DNA of 64,000 nt from contig NZ_CP018793.1 in NCBI RefSeq assembly GCF_002139875.1, positions 620,001 through 684,000 of the forward strand. Reading direction: 5' to 3'. This DNA comes from Campylobacter vicugnae. Lineage in GTDB: Bacteria; Campylobacterota; Campylobacteria; Campylobacterales; Campylobacteraceae. Below are positions 33,534 to 42,785 of the stretch, piece by piece. The position numbers and the translations under genes were made by a program. Under the pieces are notes generated by a model. That model was not told where the DNA came from, ran no database searches, and saw only the letters and a list, made by a program, of their open reading frames with translations. Numbering within the stretch: position 1 is the stretch's first letter; the number at the start of each line of letters is the position of its first letter.

Positions 33534-34793
33534 TCACTCGCTAAGTCTTTTAATATCAGCTCCAATTGCTGTAAGTTTGGATTCTAGATTTTCATAGCCA
33601 CGATCAAGGTGATAGATTCTGTGAATTCTAGTTATACCTTGAGCTCGTAGTGCTGCTATGATTAGTGCTGAACTAGCTCTAAGATCAGTAGCCATCACAT
33701 CAGCACCATTTAGCTTGCCTCCTGTTATAGTGGCTATATGGGCGTTTAGTTTGATATCTGCGCCCATTCTAGATAGTTCGCTAGCATGCATAAAGCGATT
33801 TTCAAACAATCTCTCATCAATGCTAGAAACTCCATCAGCTACACAAGCAAGAGCCATAAATTGTGCTTGCATATCCGTAGGAAAACCTGGAAATTCAGTT
33901 GTAATAATATTGCATGGTTTTAGGTTGCCATCGCTAATAACTTTGATGAAATTTGATCCAAATTCAAATTTAACCCCCATATCTGATAGTTTTGAGGTGA
34001 TAGCTACTAGGTGATCTGGATTTATATTTTCTAATACTACCTTACCTCCAGCAATAGCTACAGCACACATATAGGTTCCTGCTTCTATCCTATCTGGAAT
34101 TACTGTTATCTCATCTATGTTTATTAAGGATCTATTAGTGCCATAAATTACAAGCTCACTTGTTCCAATGCCTTCTATTTTAACTCCATTTTGGTTTAAA
34201 ATTTCGCATAGTTGGACAACTTCTGGCTCTTTAGCAGCGTTAAATATTTTTGTTATTCCATTTGCTAATGATGCGGCCATTATGATATTTTCTGTACCAG
34301 TTACGGTAATTTTATCAAATACAATATTTGCACCTTTTAAACCATCATTTGCACTAGCTATTACATAGCCATCTTTTATCTCTATTTTAGCACCCATTTT
34401 TTCTAATGCGCTTAGGTGTAAATCAATTGGTCTAGCTCCAATAGCACACCCTCCAGGTAAAGATACCTCGCAGTGGCCAAATCTAGCAAGCAATGGCCCA
34501 AGTACCAAGATAGAAGCACGCATAGTGCGAACAATATCATATGTAGCTTTGGTTGAGTTTATATTTAATGTTTCTATTTGCAAGGTTGAATCTTTAAATT
34601 CAGCAGTAGCACCTAAATTTTGTAATAATTTTATTAATGTTTTAATATCTGCTACTTGTGGTGTGTTTTGGATTTTTACTCTGTTTTTGGCTAAAATTGT
34701 CATAGCAATTATTGGTAATGCTGCATTTTTAGCGCCACTTATTGCTATTTTACCTTCTAAATTTTTTGCACCTTTGATTTGTAGATAATCCAT
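33534..34793 (-). CDS. murA: UDP-N-acetylglucosamine 1-carboxyvinyltransferase MurA
   Basis: Catalyses the first committed step of peptidoglycan synthesis. The catalytic Cys116 is in [14 protein letters not shown], the residue that fosfomycin alkylates; its presence predicts the fosfomycin-sensitive type of active site. [13 protein letters not shown] (about 22-34) and [13 protein letters not shown] mark the two halves of the inside-out barrel. At 419 residues it is full length. Its leader (34794-34890) is AT-rich and should contain the promoter. Confidence 0.97.
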   Translation of the reverse strand: MDYLQIKGAKNLEGKIAISGAKNAALPIIAMTILAKNRVKIQNTPQVADIKTLIKLLQNLGATAEFKDSTLQIETLNINSTKATYDIVRTMRASILVLGPLLARFGHCEVSLPGGCAIGARPIDLHLSALEKMGAKIEIKDGYVIASANDGLKGANIVFDKITVTGTENIIMAASLANGITKIFNAAKEPEVVQLCEILNQNGVKIEGIGTSELVIYGTNRSLINIDEITVIPDRIEAGTYMCAVAIAGGKVVLENINPDHLVAITSKLSDMGVKFEFGSNFIKVISDGNLKPCNIITTEFPGFPTDMQAQFMALACVADGVSSIDERLFENRFMHASELSRMGADIKLNAHIATITGGKLNGADVMATDLRASSALIIAALRAQGITRIHRIYHLDRGYENLESKLTAIGADIKRLSE

Positions 34794-34890
34794 ATAATTT
34801 CGCCTTAATTTAAAATAGATGATGATTATACCAAAAATATGCTTATATAGTAATTTTAGATTTAAATTATAATGTAATAGGTAGCAGAAT

Positions 34891-34921
34891 TTTAGGGCAA
34901 TTTAATTTATATTGCCCTAAA
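34891..34921 (-). terminator. Hairpin terminator after the DAHP synthase gene
   Basis: TTTAGGGCAAT (34891-34901) pairs perfectly with ATTGCCCTAAA (34911-34921). It lies 55 bases after the stop of the minus-strand DAHP synthase gene and before the murA leader, and probably separates the two units. The tail is only moderately U-rich. The remaining bases of 34794-34975 show no gene. Confidence 0.7.
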
Positions 34922-34975
34922 CTTATAATTTTTGTTGAGTTATAATAAAGCTACTTATGGTTAAATAAAATTATC

Positions 34976-36325
34976 CTAAGAGCGAGATTTTTTAACCTCA
35001 TCAGCGATTAAAAACGCAAGTTCTAAGGCTTGATCTGCATTTAGTCTTGGGTCGCATTGAGTTTCATATCTACTAGCAAGTGCTTCTTGGGTTACATTAA
35101 ATGCCCCACCTGTGCATTCAGTAACATCTTGTCCAGTCATCTCTAAATGCACACCTCCAGGTATAGTACCACAAGCATGATGTATATCAAAAAAACTCTT
35201 AACTTCTTTCATAACATTATCAAATTCACGAGTCTTATATCCATTGTTTGCTTTTACTGTATTACCATGCATTGGGTCTATACTCCATAGTATATTTAGC
35301 CCTTCTGATTTTACATCTTTTAAGATATTTGGTAGATAGTTTTCAATCTTATCTGCACCCATTCTAATAATGATATTTAAACGACCATTTTCATTTTGTG
35401 GATTTAATTTATTAGCTAGATTTATTACATCTTCAGATGTAGCATTTGGTCCGATTTTACAGCCGATTGGATTTTTTACCCCACTTAAGAAGTGTACATG
35501 CGCATCATCTAAACCTCTAGTTCTCTCACCAATCCATAACATATGGGCTGAACAATCATACCAATCTCCGCTTAAGCTATCAACTCTTGTAAGAGCCTCT
35601 TCATATGGTAATAATAGAGCCTCATGCGATGTATATAGTTTGGTTTCGCTTAGGGCTGGAGTATTAGCAGTGGTTACGCCACACGCTTCCATAAATTTAA
35701 GAGTATTAGTAAGGTCTGAAGCTAGCTTTTCAAATTTTTCATCAAGCTCACCACGCTTTATAAAGCCTAAATTCCATCTATGAACCTCATGAAGATTAGC
35801 CAAACCTCCACGAGAAAATGCTCTTAGAAGATTTAAGGTTGAAGCACTTTGATAGTATGCATCTATCATGCGTTTTGGGTCTGGAACTCTAGCAGATTCA
35901 TTAAATTCAAATCCGTTTATAATATCCCCCCTATAGCTAGGAAGTTTAACTCCATTTATCTCTTCAAAATCGCTACTTCTAGGTTTGGCAAATTGACCAG
36001 CAACTCTACCAACCTTAACAACTGGGCATCCGCCAGCAAATGTAAGAACAATAGCCATTTGTAGCATAATCTTAAACATATCACGGATACTATTTGCATT
36101 AAAATTTGCAAAACTCTCAGCGCAATCTCCACCTTGAAGTAAAAAGCCATTACCTTGAGTTGCTTTTGCTAATTTTGCTTTTAAATCTCTTACTTCTCCG
36201 GCAAATACAAGTGGCGGAAGTTTGCTAAGTTTATCTTCGCATGCTCTAAGTTTTGCAATATCAGGATATACTGGTTGTTGTAAAATATTATAGTCTCTCC
36301 AGCTATCTTTATTCCATTTGCTCAT
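34976..36325 (-). CDS. aroG: Class II 3-deoxy-7-phosphoheptulonate (DAHP) synthase
   Basis: Condenses phosphoenolpyruvate and erythrose 4-phosphate at the entry to the shikimate pathway. The plant-like class II family is shown by [16 protein letters not shown] (about residues 77-92), [31 protein letters not shown], and [18 protein letters not shown]. The 449 residues match class II enzymes, which are unrelated in length to the 350-residue AroF/G/H type. It stands alone between hairpin 34891-34921 and a divergent promoter region. aroE of the same pathway is at 49021. Confidence 0.95.
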   Translation of the reverse strand: MSKWNKDSWRDYNILQQPVYPDIAKLRACEDKLSKLPPLVFAGEVRDLKAKLAKATQGNGFLLQGGDCAESFANFNANSIRDMFKIMLQMAIVLTFAGGCPVVKVGRVAGQFAKPRSSDFEEINGVKLPSYRGDIINGFEFNESARVPDPKRMIDAYYQSASTLNLLRAFSRGGLANLHEVHRWNLGFIKRGELDEKFEKLASDLTNTLKFMEACGVTTANTPALSETKLYTSHEALLLPYEEALTRVDSLSGDWYDCSAHMLWIGERTRGLDDAHVHFLSGVKNPIGCKIGPNATSEDVINLANKLNPQNENGRLNIIIRMGADKIENYLPNILKDVKSEGLNILWSIDPMHGNTVKANNGYKTREFDNVMKEVKSFFDIHHACGTIPGGVHLEMTGQDVTECTGGAFNVTQEALASRYETQCDPRLNADQALELAFLIADEVKKSRS

Positions 36326-36496
36326 TTTTAACCTTTTAAATTTGTATAAAAAACTAGATTATAACTAAATTATCTTAAATTCTAGCAAAATTTAAAATTA
36401 TTTAGTTTGGAATTAGTTGTAGCGTTTATTTAGGTAATGTTCTTAAATTTAATATAAAATTGTGTAAAATTAATAAAATTAAATTTAAGGAATAAA

Positions 36497-37276
36497 ATGA
36501 AAAGATATCTATTGATTTTTTTTGCAATAATTTTAACTGGTTGTATGCAAAATACAACAAATGTGGGCAAATCACAAGTAGATAGGTCGCAATTAATGCT
36601 AATATCTAGTGATGAGATTAATGAGGCTTCGGCTAAGGCTTATATTGATGTAATTGCTCAAGCTAAAGCTTCAAACACTCTAAATAAAGACCCAAAACTA
36701 ACTAAAAGAGTTAGAGATATATCAAATAAATTAATTGCTAAAGCGTCATATTTTAGAGAAGATAGTGCTAAATGGGATTGGGAGGTAAATGTTATTACAA
36801 GTGATACTATCAATGCTTGGTGTATGGCTGGTGGTAAAATAGCAGTATATACAGCTATTGTAGAGAAGTTAAATTTAAATGATGATGAGATAGCATTTAT
36901 CTTAGCTCACGAGATTGCACACGCTTTAAGAGAGCATGTAAGAGAGCAACAAAGTCAAAATATGATAAAAAATGGGCTAATAGGAGTGGCATCTATTTTT
37001 GGTGTTGATAATACAATTTTAAGCGTTGCAGATTTAGTTGCAAATGTAGGAGTTACTCTACCATTTAGCAGATCGCATGAGAGCGAGAGCGATGAGATAG
37101 GATTGGAGCTTGCCTATATGGCTGGATTTGACCCAGATGGTGCAGCCTCGCTATGGAGAAAAATGCAAGAGAATTCAGGTAATGGCGGGTTAGAGTTTTT
37201 AAGCACTCACCCAAGCCATGAAAGGAGAATAGAAAATTTGCAAGCTTTAGCTAATAAGTTAAAATCTAGTAAGTAA
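36497..37276 (+). CDS. M48 family metalloprotease lipoprotein
   Basis: A predicted outer-membrane or periplasmic zinc protease of 259 residues (LoiP/YcaL-like). The lipobox LTGC puts the lipidated Cys at 16. The zinc motif HEIAH is at 138-142 in LAHEIAHALREH, and the third ligand lies in SRSHESESDEIG (about 191-202). The C-terminal HPSHERRIENLQAL is typical for the family. It is likely to take part in envelope protein quality control. It starts 5 bases after a clear AAGGA and is transcribed away from the DAHP synthase gene; the 171 bases between hold promoters only. Confidence 0.92.
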   Translation: MKRYLLIFFAIILTGCMQNTTNVGKSQVDRSQLMLISSDEINEASAKAYIDVIAQAKASNTLNKDPKLTKRVRDISNKLIAKASYFREDSAKWDWEVNVITSDTINAWCMAGGKIAVYTAIVEKLNLNDDEIAFILAHEIAHALREHVREQQSQNMIKNGLIGVASIFGVDNTILSVADLVANVGVTLPFSRSHESESDEIGLELAYMAGFDPDGAASLWRKMQENSGNGGLEFLSTHPSHERRIENLQALANKLKSSK

Positions 37277-37300
37277 TTTAATAATTTTTAGTAGCCTAAG

Positions 37301-38092
37301 CTAGCCTAGTTTGGCTATGCTTTGGCCTTGCTTTAATACTTCATCTCTTTTGATATTATAATTTATAGCACCATTTTGACTGATGATTACAATGGTAGAA
37401 CCTAGCTCAAAGTTGCCTATATGTTCGCCTTTTTTTAAATTTAGATTATTATACTCATAAAATGCTGGAGCTAAATTTGCATTGGTTTTGATTCTTGGTT
37501 CAAAATCAAATTTCATCTTACCTACATTTAATGCACCGATAAATACTATCCACGCTAATTTACCATTATCTAGTTTTACTTTTAGGGTTACTCGTTCATT
37601 TTGAACATAGAGATTGTCGTGTTTTATAAGAGCACTTTTTGCTACGCTAAAGAGTTTGCCAGGAGTGTATTCAAGACTTAAAATCTCTATATCATACGGA
37701 GCATGATAATGATGATAATCTTTTGGAGATAGGTATATGTTGATATAATCAAACTCACCATCAAGTTCGCCATTTTTAAGAGATTTGCCTAATAACTCAT
37801 CTATGCTATACTCTTTTGATTTTATGCTATAAGCTCTTAGATTATCACCTTTTGCACACTCTAGACATAACCCATCACATGGCGAGACAAATCCATCATC
37901 AAGCGATCTTGGATTGTTTAATTCTCTAGTAAATAATGCATTTAGACTATTATAACTACTTATAGGATTAAATTCACTCATATCAATTTTAAAATGTTTG
38001 ACATACCAGCTGTTTATAATATTTTGAAGCCATTTTGGAAATTTATAGTGTGCTACTAAACCAAAATAGTTGGAAAATTTATTATAATCCAT
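37301..38092 (-). CDS. psd: Phosphatidylserine decarboxylase proenzyme
   Basis: Makes phosphatidylethanolamine at the inner membrane. The proenzyme cuts itself before the Ser of the LGST motif (ELGSTIVI, about residue 230), forming the pyruvoyl group. DYHHYHAPYDI near residue 125 supplies the conserved His pair, and FVSPCDGLCLE is the Asp of the autocatalytic triad. The 263 residues are normal for this group. It begins one base after the phosphoesterase gene, as with Cj0846-Cj0847 in C. jejuni (from memory). Confidence 0.95.
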   Translation of the reverse strand: MDYNKFSNYFGLVAHYKFPKWLQNIINSWYVKHFKIDMSEFNPISSYNSLNALFTRELNNPRSLDDGFVSPCDGLCLECAKGDNLRAYSIKSKEYSIDELLGKSLKNGELDGEFDYINIYLSPKDYHHYHAPYDIEILSLEYTPGKLFSVAKSALIKHDNLYVQNERVTLKVKLDNGKLAWIVFIGALNVGKMKFDFEPRIKTNANLAPAFYEYNNLNLKKGEHIGNFELGSTIVIISQNGAINYNIKRDEVLKQGQSIAKLG

Positions 38093-38093
38093 A

Positions 38094-39197
38094 TTATTCT
38101 CCCTTAAGCTTTAAATATACAATTTCGCTATTTGTTCCTACTCTAAATGGAGGCCCCCATAGTCCAGCACCACTACTTACCACTATTTGCATATTCTCAT
38201 TTATTTTATATAGTCCATAGATATATTTTTGGTTTAGCCATACTAAAAAAGAAAATGGAAAAATTTGCCCGCCATGAGTATGGCCTAAAATAGCTAGATC
38301 AACATCTTTATGAAGATATTGTAATGATCTTGGCTGATGAGTTAATAAGATTGTAGGTAGATTTGGATTGGTATATTTAAGAGCTTTGATAAAGTCTGGT
38401 TCAAATTTGCCCATTTTAAAACCAGTGATATCATAGACTCCAGCTAAATTTACTCCCGCAATTTCAAGGCTTTGATTTTCTAAAACTTTAATTCCAAGTT
38501 CTTTAAATTTATTTATTAATCCATCAATTCCGTGATAATACTCGTGATTGCCAACAACCATAAAGGTGCCAAATTTGCTATTAACATCTTTTAACGGATC
38601 TAAAAAATCGCCAATTTCATCACTGCTTAAATCAACTAAATCACCTACAATAAGCAAGGCATCTGGCTTTAATAGATTGATCCTATCAACAAGAGAAGCC
38701 ATATACTCTTTTTGAAAAAACTCGCCAATATGTACATCTGTTATTATGGCTAAATTTAGCGGAGTTTTAAGATTTTTTATCTTTATATCGTAGTTTGTAA
38801 TAATAGTATTAAAATTAGCATTATAAGCGCCAACAATAATATATAAAATAAAACCTAAAATAATACAAATATCAACAATAAATTTGGCTATTTTTTGATT
38901 ATTTCTTTTTAGTTTATTTATGAAAAATAGGGCTATTTGAAATGGTATAATGGTGCAAAATAGCATAAAACTCACACCTATACAAATAATTGATATTTGA
39001 TATATCATAGGTGGAAGTGGAGAGCTTTTAATAGCGATAAAATATGCCGCTTCAAATAGAAAAATAAGAATAAAAACTATTCTTAATGTCCATTTGAATT
39101 TAGATAAAATCAGATTATTTTTAAGAGATTTATAATTATATAAATTCATACCTAAAAATATTAGCATAGATAAAGGAATGAATATATATGGACTCAT
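38094..39197 (-). CDS. Membrane-bound metallophosphoesterase
   Basis: A 367-residue protein with about four N-terminal membrane helices (residues 1-135) and a cytoplasmic or periplasmic calcineurin-like phosphoesterase domain. All metal-binding motifs are visible in order: TDVHIGEF, VGDLVDLSSD, VGNHEYYHG, LLTHQPR, and GHTHGGQIFPF. The architecture resembles YkuE/YaeI-type proteins, some of which act on lipids; adjacency to psd makes a phospholipid-related substrate conceivable but unproven. Confidence 0.86.
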   Translation of the reverse strand: MSPYIFIPLSMLIFLGMNLYNYKSLKNNLILSKFKWTLRIVFILIFLFEAAYFIAIKSSPLPPMIYQISIICIGVSFMLFCTIIPFQIALFFINKLKRNNQKIAKFIVDICIILGFILYIIVGAYNANFNTIITNYDIKIKNLKTPLNLAIITDVHIGEFFQKEYMASLVDRINLLKPDALLIVGDLVDLSSDEIGDFLDPLKDVNSKFGTFMVVGNHEYYHGIDGLINKFKELGIKVLENQSLEIAGVNLAGVYDITGFKMGKFEPDFIKALKYTNPNLPTILLTHQPRSLQYLHKDVDLAILGHTHGGQIFPFSFLVWLNQKYIYGLYKINENMQIVVSSGAGLWGPPFRVGTNSEIVYLKLKGE

Positions 39198-39226
39198 TTT
39201 TTGCCTTATTGTTGATCTGGGTTAGC

Positions 39227-39841
39227 TTAGTTTTGAATAATGCTATTTATCTTATGATATAAAGATAGAATTTCATCACGCTTGGTTATAAAGCTATTTT
39301 TATTTGCAATTAGATGAGCGCTGCTTTGCATTATCTCTTGGGCTACTTTTAGTCCGTTTTGTTTCATCGTGGTTCCAGTCTCTACAATATCTACAATAGC
39401 ATCACTAAGTCCTACAAGTGGAGCTAATTCGATAGAGCCATACAGCTTAATTGTTTTGACTGCAATTCCTTTTTGATCAAAATAATTTTTGGTTATATTT
39501 GGCATTTTAGTAGCAATTTTTAACTCTGGTTTTGTATAGTCTAGCTCTTGATTATCTTTAATTCCAATACAAACTCTGCATTTTCCAAGTCCAAGATCAA
39601 GAAGTCTAAGCACATCACATCTATGTTCTTCAAGTACATCAAGGCCTACTACACCAATATCTGCAGCACCTTCGGTGATATATGTAGGGATATCTTGATT
39701 ACGAACCATTAGGAATTTAAAATCACCTTTTTGCATAATGAGTTTTCTATCTTCAAATTTAAAATCATCTCCAAAAATTTGACTAAAAATTTCTAAAGTT
39801 TGCTCAGCAATTCTACCTTTTGGCAATGCTACGCTTAGCAT
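39227..39841 (-). CDS. hisG: ATP phosphoribosyltransferase, short form HisG
   Basis: First enzyme of histidine synthesis. The 204 residues contain only the catalytic domains: SVALPKGRIAEQTLEIF at the start, DIPTYITEGAADIGVVGLDV (about 51-70), and the PRPP site SDAIVDIVETGTTMKQNGL. The C-terminal ACT-like regulatory domain of the 290-300-residue long form is missing, so a HisZ regulatory partner is expected elsewhere. C. jejuni has a long HisG, as I recall, so this sets the organism apart. It overlaps coaX by seven bases. Confidence 0.93.
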   Translation of the reverse strand: MLSVALPKGRIAEQTLEIFSQIFGDDFKFEDRKLIMQKGDFKFLMVRNQDIPTYITEGAADIGVVGLDVLEEHRCDVLRLLDLGLGKCRVCIGIKDNQELDYTKPELKIATKMPNITKNYFDQKGIAVKTIKLYGSIELAPLVGLSDAIVDIVETGTTMKQNGLKVAQEIMQSSAHLIANKNSFITKRDEILSLYHKINSIIQN

Positions 39842-40461
39842 AAAATCTCCTTATTTTCATTTATAGCTCTTTGCATACCACGAAAGATTAGCATTCTATC
39901 ATATAGTGATTGAGAAAAAAATCTAGATAAAAACTCTCCATCTCCACCGGTAAAATATATGGATTTTCCACTTGCAAAATCATTAATTAGATTTACTATT
40001 GGTTTTATTACTCCATAGCTAATTGCATCTTGTGTGCGTTGCGGCAAACACTCAAGATCTACTTGAGAGTTTAATGGTATATCCAGTCTTGGTGATATAT
40101 TTTTAAGACTAGATAGAGTTGTGGTAATTCCAGGCATAATAAATCCACCTATATGGCATCCATTGGCCATCAAATCAAGCGTAATAGCACTGCCTGCATC
40201 AACAATTAGGCCATTATTAATAGCATAACATGCAGCAGCTCTATCTACACCTAATCCAATATAAGTGCTATTTAACTTTATATATGGTTCAATATCTATA
40301 AATAATGGATTAGAAAGCTTTTGAGCAACTTTTTCATTCACATTGATATAGTATATTTTCTCTTTTGGCTCATATGTATTAAATTCATCAATACTTAAAT
40401 TCCAAATCTTTCTACCATCAAAAAAAGTAGCATTAGTATTGCCAATATCACATAAAATCAT
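39835..40461 (-). CDS. coaX: Type III pantothenate kinase CoaX
   Basis: Phosphorylates pantothenate at the start of CoA synthesis. The ASKHA-fold phosphate motif is LCDIGNTNATFFDGRKIWNL (residues 3-22), with GLGVDRAAACYAINNGLIVD and AGSAITLDLM (about 77-105) and GGFIMPGITTTLSSL following. The 208 residues are short for the type but usual in Campylobacterota. It overlaps hisG by seven bases and a small uncharacterised gene upstream by 14. With coaD at 31094 this gives two CoA steps in the window. Confidence 0.94.
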   Translation of the reverse strand: MILCDIGNTNATFFDGRKIWNLSIDEFNTYEPKEKIYYINVNEKVAQKLSNPLFIDIEPYIKLNSTYIGLGVDRAAACYAINNGLIVDAGSAITLDLMANGCHIGGFIMPGITTTLSSLKNISPRLDIPLNSQVDLECLPQRTQDAISYGVIKPIVNLINDFASGKSIYFTGGDGEFLSRFFSQSLYDRMLIFRGMQRAINENKEILC

Positions 40462-40774
40462 AAAATTTCCAATCTAAATTTGATTTTATAACTTTTGAAC
40501 AGATAGCAGAGTTATAAAATAGACCAAATTTCACTATATTTATATCAAATTTACTCTTAACAAGCTGACTTATCTTTTTTAACTCTTCAAGCTCTTTATT
40601 GACAAATCTGCTTTTGGACTCTCTAAAAAATAGTAGATTATAAAATCCACTACTATCAACGCCTAAATATAACTGATAATTGCGTTTTTTACTAAACTCT
40701 TTAATATCAAGCGTTTTAAGATTTTTAAGTAAAATTTTATGCTGGTTAAAAATATTGCAAACTCTATTATCCAT
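40448..40774 (-). CDS. Conserved small protein of unknown function
   Basis: A 108-residue protein with no signal peptide or membrane segment. It is basic, with a beta-rich middle (NYQLYLGVDSSGFYNLLFF) followed by a helix (KELEELKKISQLVKSKF) and an aromatic end. I do not recognise a domain. It starts directly at the stop of the lipoprotein gene upstream (shared base 40774) and overlaps coaX by 14 bases. A gene of similar size occupies this place in C. jejuni (Cj0395c, from memory), so it is probably real and conserved. Confidence 0.72.
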   Translation of the reverse strand: MDNRVCNIFNQHKILLKNLKTLDIKEFSKKRNYQLYLGVDSSGFYNLLFFRESKSRFVNKELEELKKISQLVKSKFDINIVKFGLFYNSAICSKVIKSNLDWKFYDFM

Positions 40775-41775
40775 TATTTTAATTCTAATATCTCATCATC
40801 ATAATAAAAGGCATTTGCACCTGTAAAACTCTTTTTGCTAATTTTAGAATTAAGCTCTATAATCTCAAGATTTTCTAAGTTTAAATCAGTAATAAACATA
40901 TAGCCAGTTTTTTCAAATATATATAGTTTATCATCTTTTGGAATAACTCCTGAAAATATGGCAAATTTGAAATTCTTGCTAGAAATTTTATTAAGATCAA
41001 GATCTAAAATCTCAACCATACCATCTTTTAGGAATATATAAATTTTGTCAGCATAAATTAAAACATCTTTAATCTGGCCATCATAGTGTTTAACACCTTC
41101 TGGTGCGATTGCCATTAGTTTTGTAGCGCTTGCTGCAAACATTTTATCACCAAGCAGATCTAAAAATATAATATTGTTAAAAAATGGCTCACTGCTTACT
41201 ATAGCATCTCTTAATATACGACCACTAGCTGTATCTACTATCATGATTTTGCCATCTAGCGTTGGATAGACTGTAATTGAGTTTAAAAATATTGGGTTTG
41301 CCATCTTAGCATCAATTGCATATGATGGTCCAATATTATATTCTAAAAGTAGTTGATCGCTTATCATATCTATAAGATAAATAGTGTTATCTACGCTAAG
41401 TGCTGCAAGATAATTATCATTTATAGAGGCTGATACTATTCTAGTTTTAAATTTGGTAGTATAATACTCATCTTTATCTAATAAAACCTTAAATGAACCA
41501 TCTATACTAGCTACTAATAGCTTATCTTGATATTTACCTAAAAAATTATCATCTTTATTTAAATTTAACTCTATAACTTCACCACTTTTAAGCAATACGC
41601 TTCCATTATCTAAAACGGCTCCATATTTGCTAGTTTGATGCAGTGAAGAGTCTAAGTAGTTTTTAAAACTCATATTTTTAGATATAAACTCAGGCTCATA
41701 ATACTCTCTTTTAGTGTAGCAACCAGCAAAAATAAAAATAGCCAAAGATAGTGTAACGCATATTTTAAGATTCAT
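40774..41775 (-). CDS. Lipoprotein with beta-propeller-like repeats
   Basis: A 333-residue predicted lipoprotein. The lipobox FAGC gives a lipidated Cys at about 19. The mature part shows repeating beta-strand phrases (KLLVASIDGSFKVLLDKDEY, NYLAALSVDNTIYLIDMISD, NSITVYPTLDGKIMIVDTAS, DKIYIFLKDGMVEILDLDLN), suggesting a PQQ/BamB-like propeller. BamB is the lipoprotein partner of outer-membrane protein assembly, and a BamB-like role is a reasonable guess. It follows the single-helix membrane protein by one base. Confidence 0.75.
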   Translation of the reverse strand: MNLKICVTLSLAIFIFAGCYTKREYYEPEFISKNMSFKNYLDSSLHQTSKYGAVLDNGSVLLKSGEVIELNLNKDDNFLGKYQDKLLVASIDGSFKVLLDKDEYYTTKFKTRIVSASINDNYLAALSVDNTIYLIDMISDQLLLEYNIGPSYAIDAKMANPIFLNSITVYPTLDGKIMIVDTASGRILRDAIVSSEPFFNNIIFLDLLGDKMFAASATKLMAIAPEGVKHYDGQIKDVLIYADKIYIFLKDGMVEILDLDLNKISSKNFKFAIFSGVIPKDDKLYIFEKTGYMFITDLNLENLEIIELNSKISKKSFTGANAFYYDDEILELK

Positions 41776-41776
41776 A

Positions 41777-42334
41777 CTATTTTCCTTGGTAGTGTTCTAA
41801 ATTCTTAGCTATTGGTTGTAGTGGAGAGTTTAGTGGAATTTTTGCAAATTCACTTTTTGCTGCATCTATTTTATCATCTTTTAGTAACTCATATCCATCT
41901 ATTAAAGCGTTATAGTTTGATAAAATTTTAGATGATTTATGGCCTTTTAGATTTTGTAAAACCTCTTTTAAAAGCGGGTCAATATCTAAAGCTATTGCTT
42001 CATCTATAAGTGCGGTTGAATTTAAATCTGCTGTTTTAATCACAAAAAGAGCATATAAAGATGGATTTTTAGCTATTAAAATCTCTTTTGCACTACTATC
42101 ATTTGGGTCATTTATCAAGCTAATGTATGCTTTGTTGGTTTCTGATTTTGTTGATTCTTCTATATAATTTGAGATACCATATCCGATAATTGCAATAATT
42201 ATTATGATTGTTATAGCAATAAAAATTTTCTTATTACGCCTAAAAAATCTCTCACCCTTTATAGCATTTTCTAAAAATTGCTCTTGAGAGCTAATCTCGC
42301 TTTTGATATAATCAATATTTTCTTTAACTGCCAA
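41777..42334 (-). CDS. Single-helix membrane protein with periplasmic helical domain
   Basis: A 185-residue protein with a cytoplasmic N-terminus, one membrane helix (about residues 35-57, KIFIAITIIIIIAIIGYGIS) and a periplasmic alpha-helical domain that looks TPR-like (EAIALDIDPLLKEVLQNLKG, ALIDGYELLKDDKIDAAKSE). This topology matches YfgM/ancillary SecYEG translocon-type proteins, which often precede bamB; together with the propeller lipoprotein next door it mimics the yfgM-bamB pair. The start is TTG at 42334, five bases after GGAAG. Confidence 0.7.
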   Translation of the reverse strand: MAVKENIDYIKSEISSQEQFLENAIKGERFFRRNKKIFIAITIIIIIAIIGYGISNYIEESTKSETNKAYISLINDPNDSSAKEILIAKNPSLYALFVIKTADLNSTALIDEAIALDIDPLLKEVLQNLKGHKSSKILSNYNALIDGYELLKDDKIDAAKSEFAKIPLNSPLQPIAKNLEHYQGK

Positions 42335-42457
42335 AGTAACTTCCTTAAAAATAAAAATGCGCTAATTCTAGCATAAACTTTCTTAAAATATAACAAATAA
42401 AGTGTAATTATTAAAAAGTTGCCAATATTGATAATTTATATCTAAGAAAACTTATGA

Positions 42458-42463
42458 TATAAT
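42458..42463 (+). promoter_or_regulatory. -10 box for the gatC-pilT-cvpA-fur run
   Basis: TATAAT stands 31 bases before the gatC GTG in the 160-base divergent region 42335-42494. No -35 is evident, as is common in Campylobacter. The rest of the region is AT-rich and must also serve the opposite-strand gene. Confidence 0.55.
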
Positions 42464-42494
42464 CGGCGCCAAAATTTAAATTTGGAGTGCAACT

Positions 42495-42782
42495 GTGCAG
42501 ATTGATGATAAGATGCTTGAAAAACTAGAAAAATTAAGCGCACTAAAAATTCCTGATGAAAAACGTGAAGAGTTTAAAGATCAGCTTAGTAAAATTGTTG
42601 ATTTTGTAGATGTTTTAAATGAGCTAAATTTAGATGGTATAGAGGCTGCTGTGAGCACTGCAAATGGTGGAACTCCACTTCGTGATGATGAACCACGCAA
42701 AAGTGATGTAATAGATATAATCTTACAAAATGCCCCACAAAAACAGGGCAAAAGTTTTGAAGTTCCAAAAATTATTGAGTAG
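42495..42782 (+). CDS. gatC: Aspartyl/glutamyl-tRNA amidotransferase subunit C
   Basis: A 95-residue subunit of GatCAB, which converts misacylated Glu-tRNA-Gln or Asp-tRNA-Asn to the amide. GatC wraps around GatA-GatB. Family phrases are KLEKLSALKIPDEKREEF at the start, LSKIVDFVDVLNELNLDGIE, and the C-terminal PLRDDEPRKSD. The start is GTG at 42495, seven bases after GGAG. gatA and gatB are elsewhere. pilT follows three bases after the stop. Confidence 0.94.
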   Translation: MQIDDKMLEKLEKLSALKIPDEKREEFKDQLSKIVDFVDVLNELNLDGIEAAVSTANGGTPLRDDEPRKSDVIDIILQNAPQKQGKSFEVPKIIE

Positions 42783-42785
42783 AAA

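Noticed and set aside
33658-34014. A 118-codon open frame antisense to murA
   Set aside because: Antisense shadow of a highly conserved gene with no RBS.
35370-35783. A 137-codon open frame antisense to the DAHP synthase gene
   Set aside because: No RBS and no domain; it mirrors the codon pattern of the real gene on the other strand.
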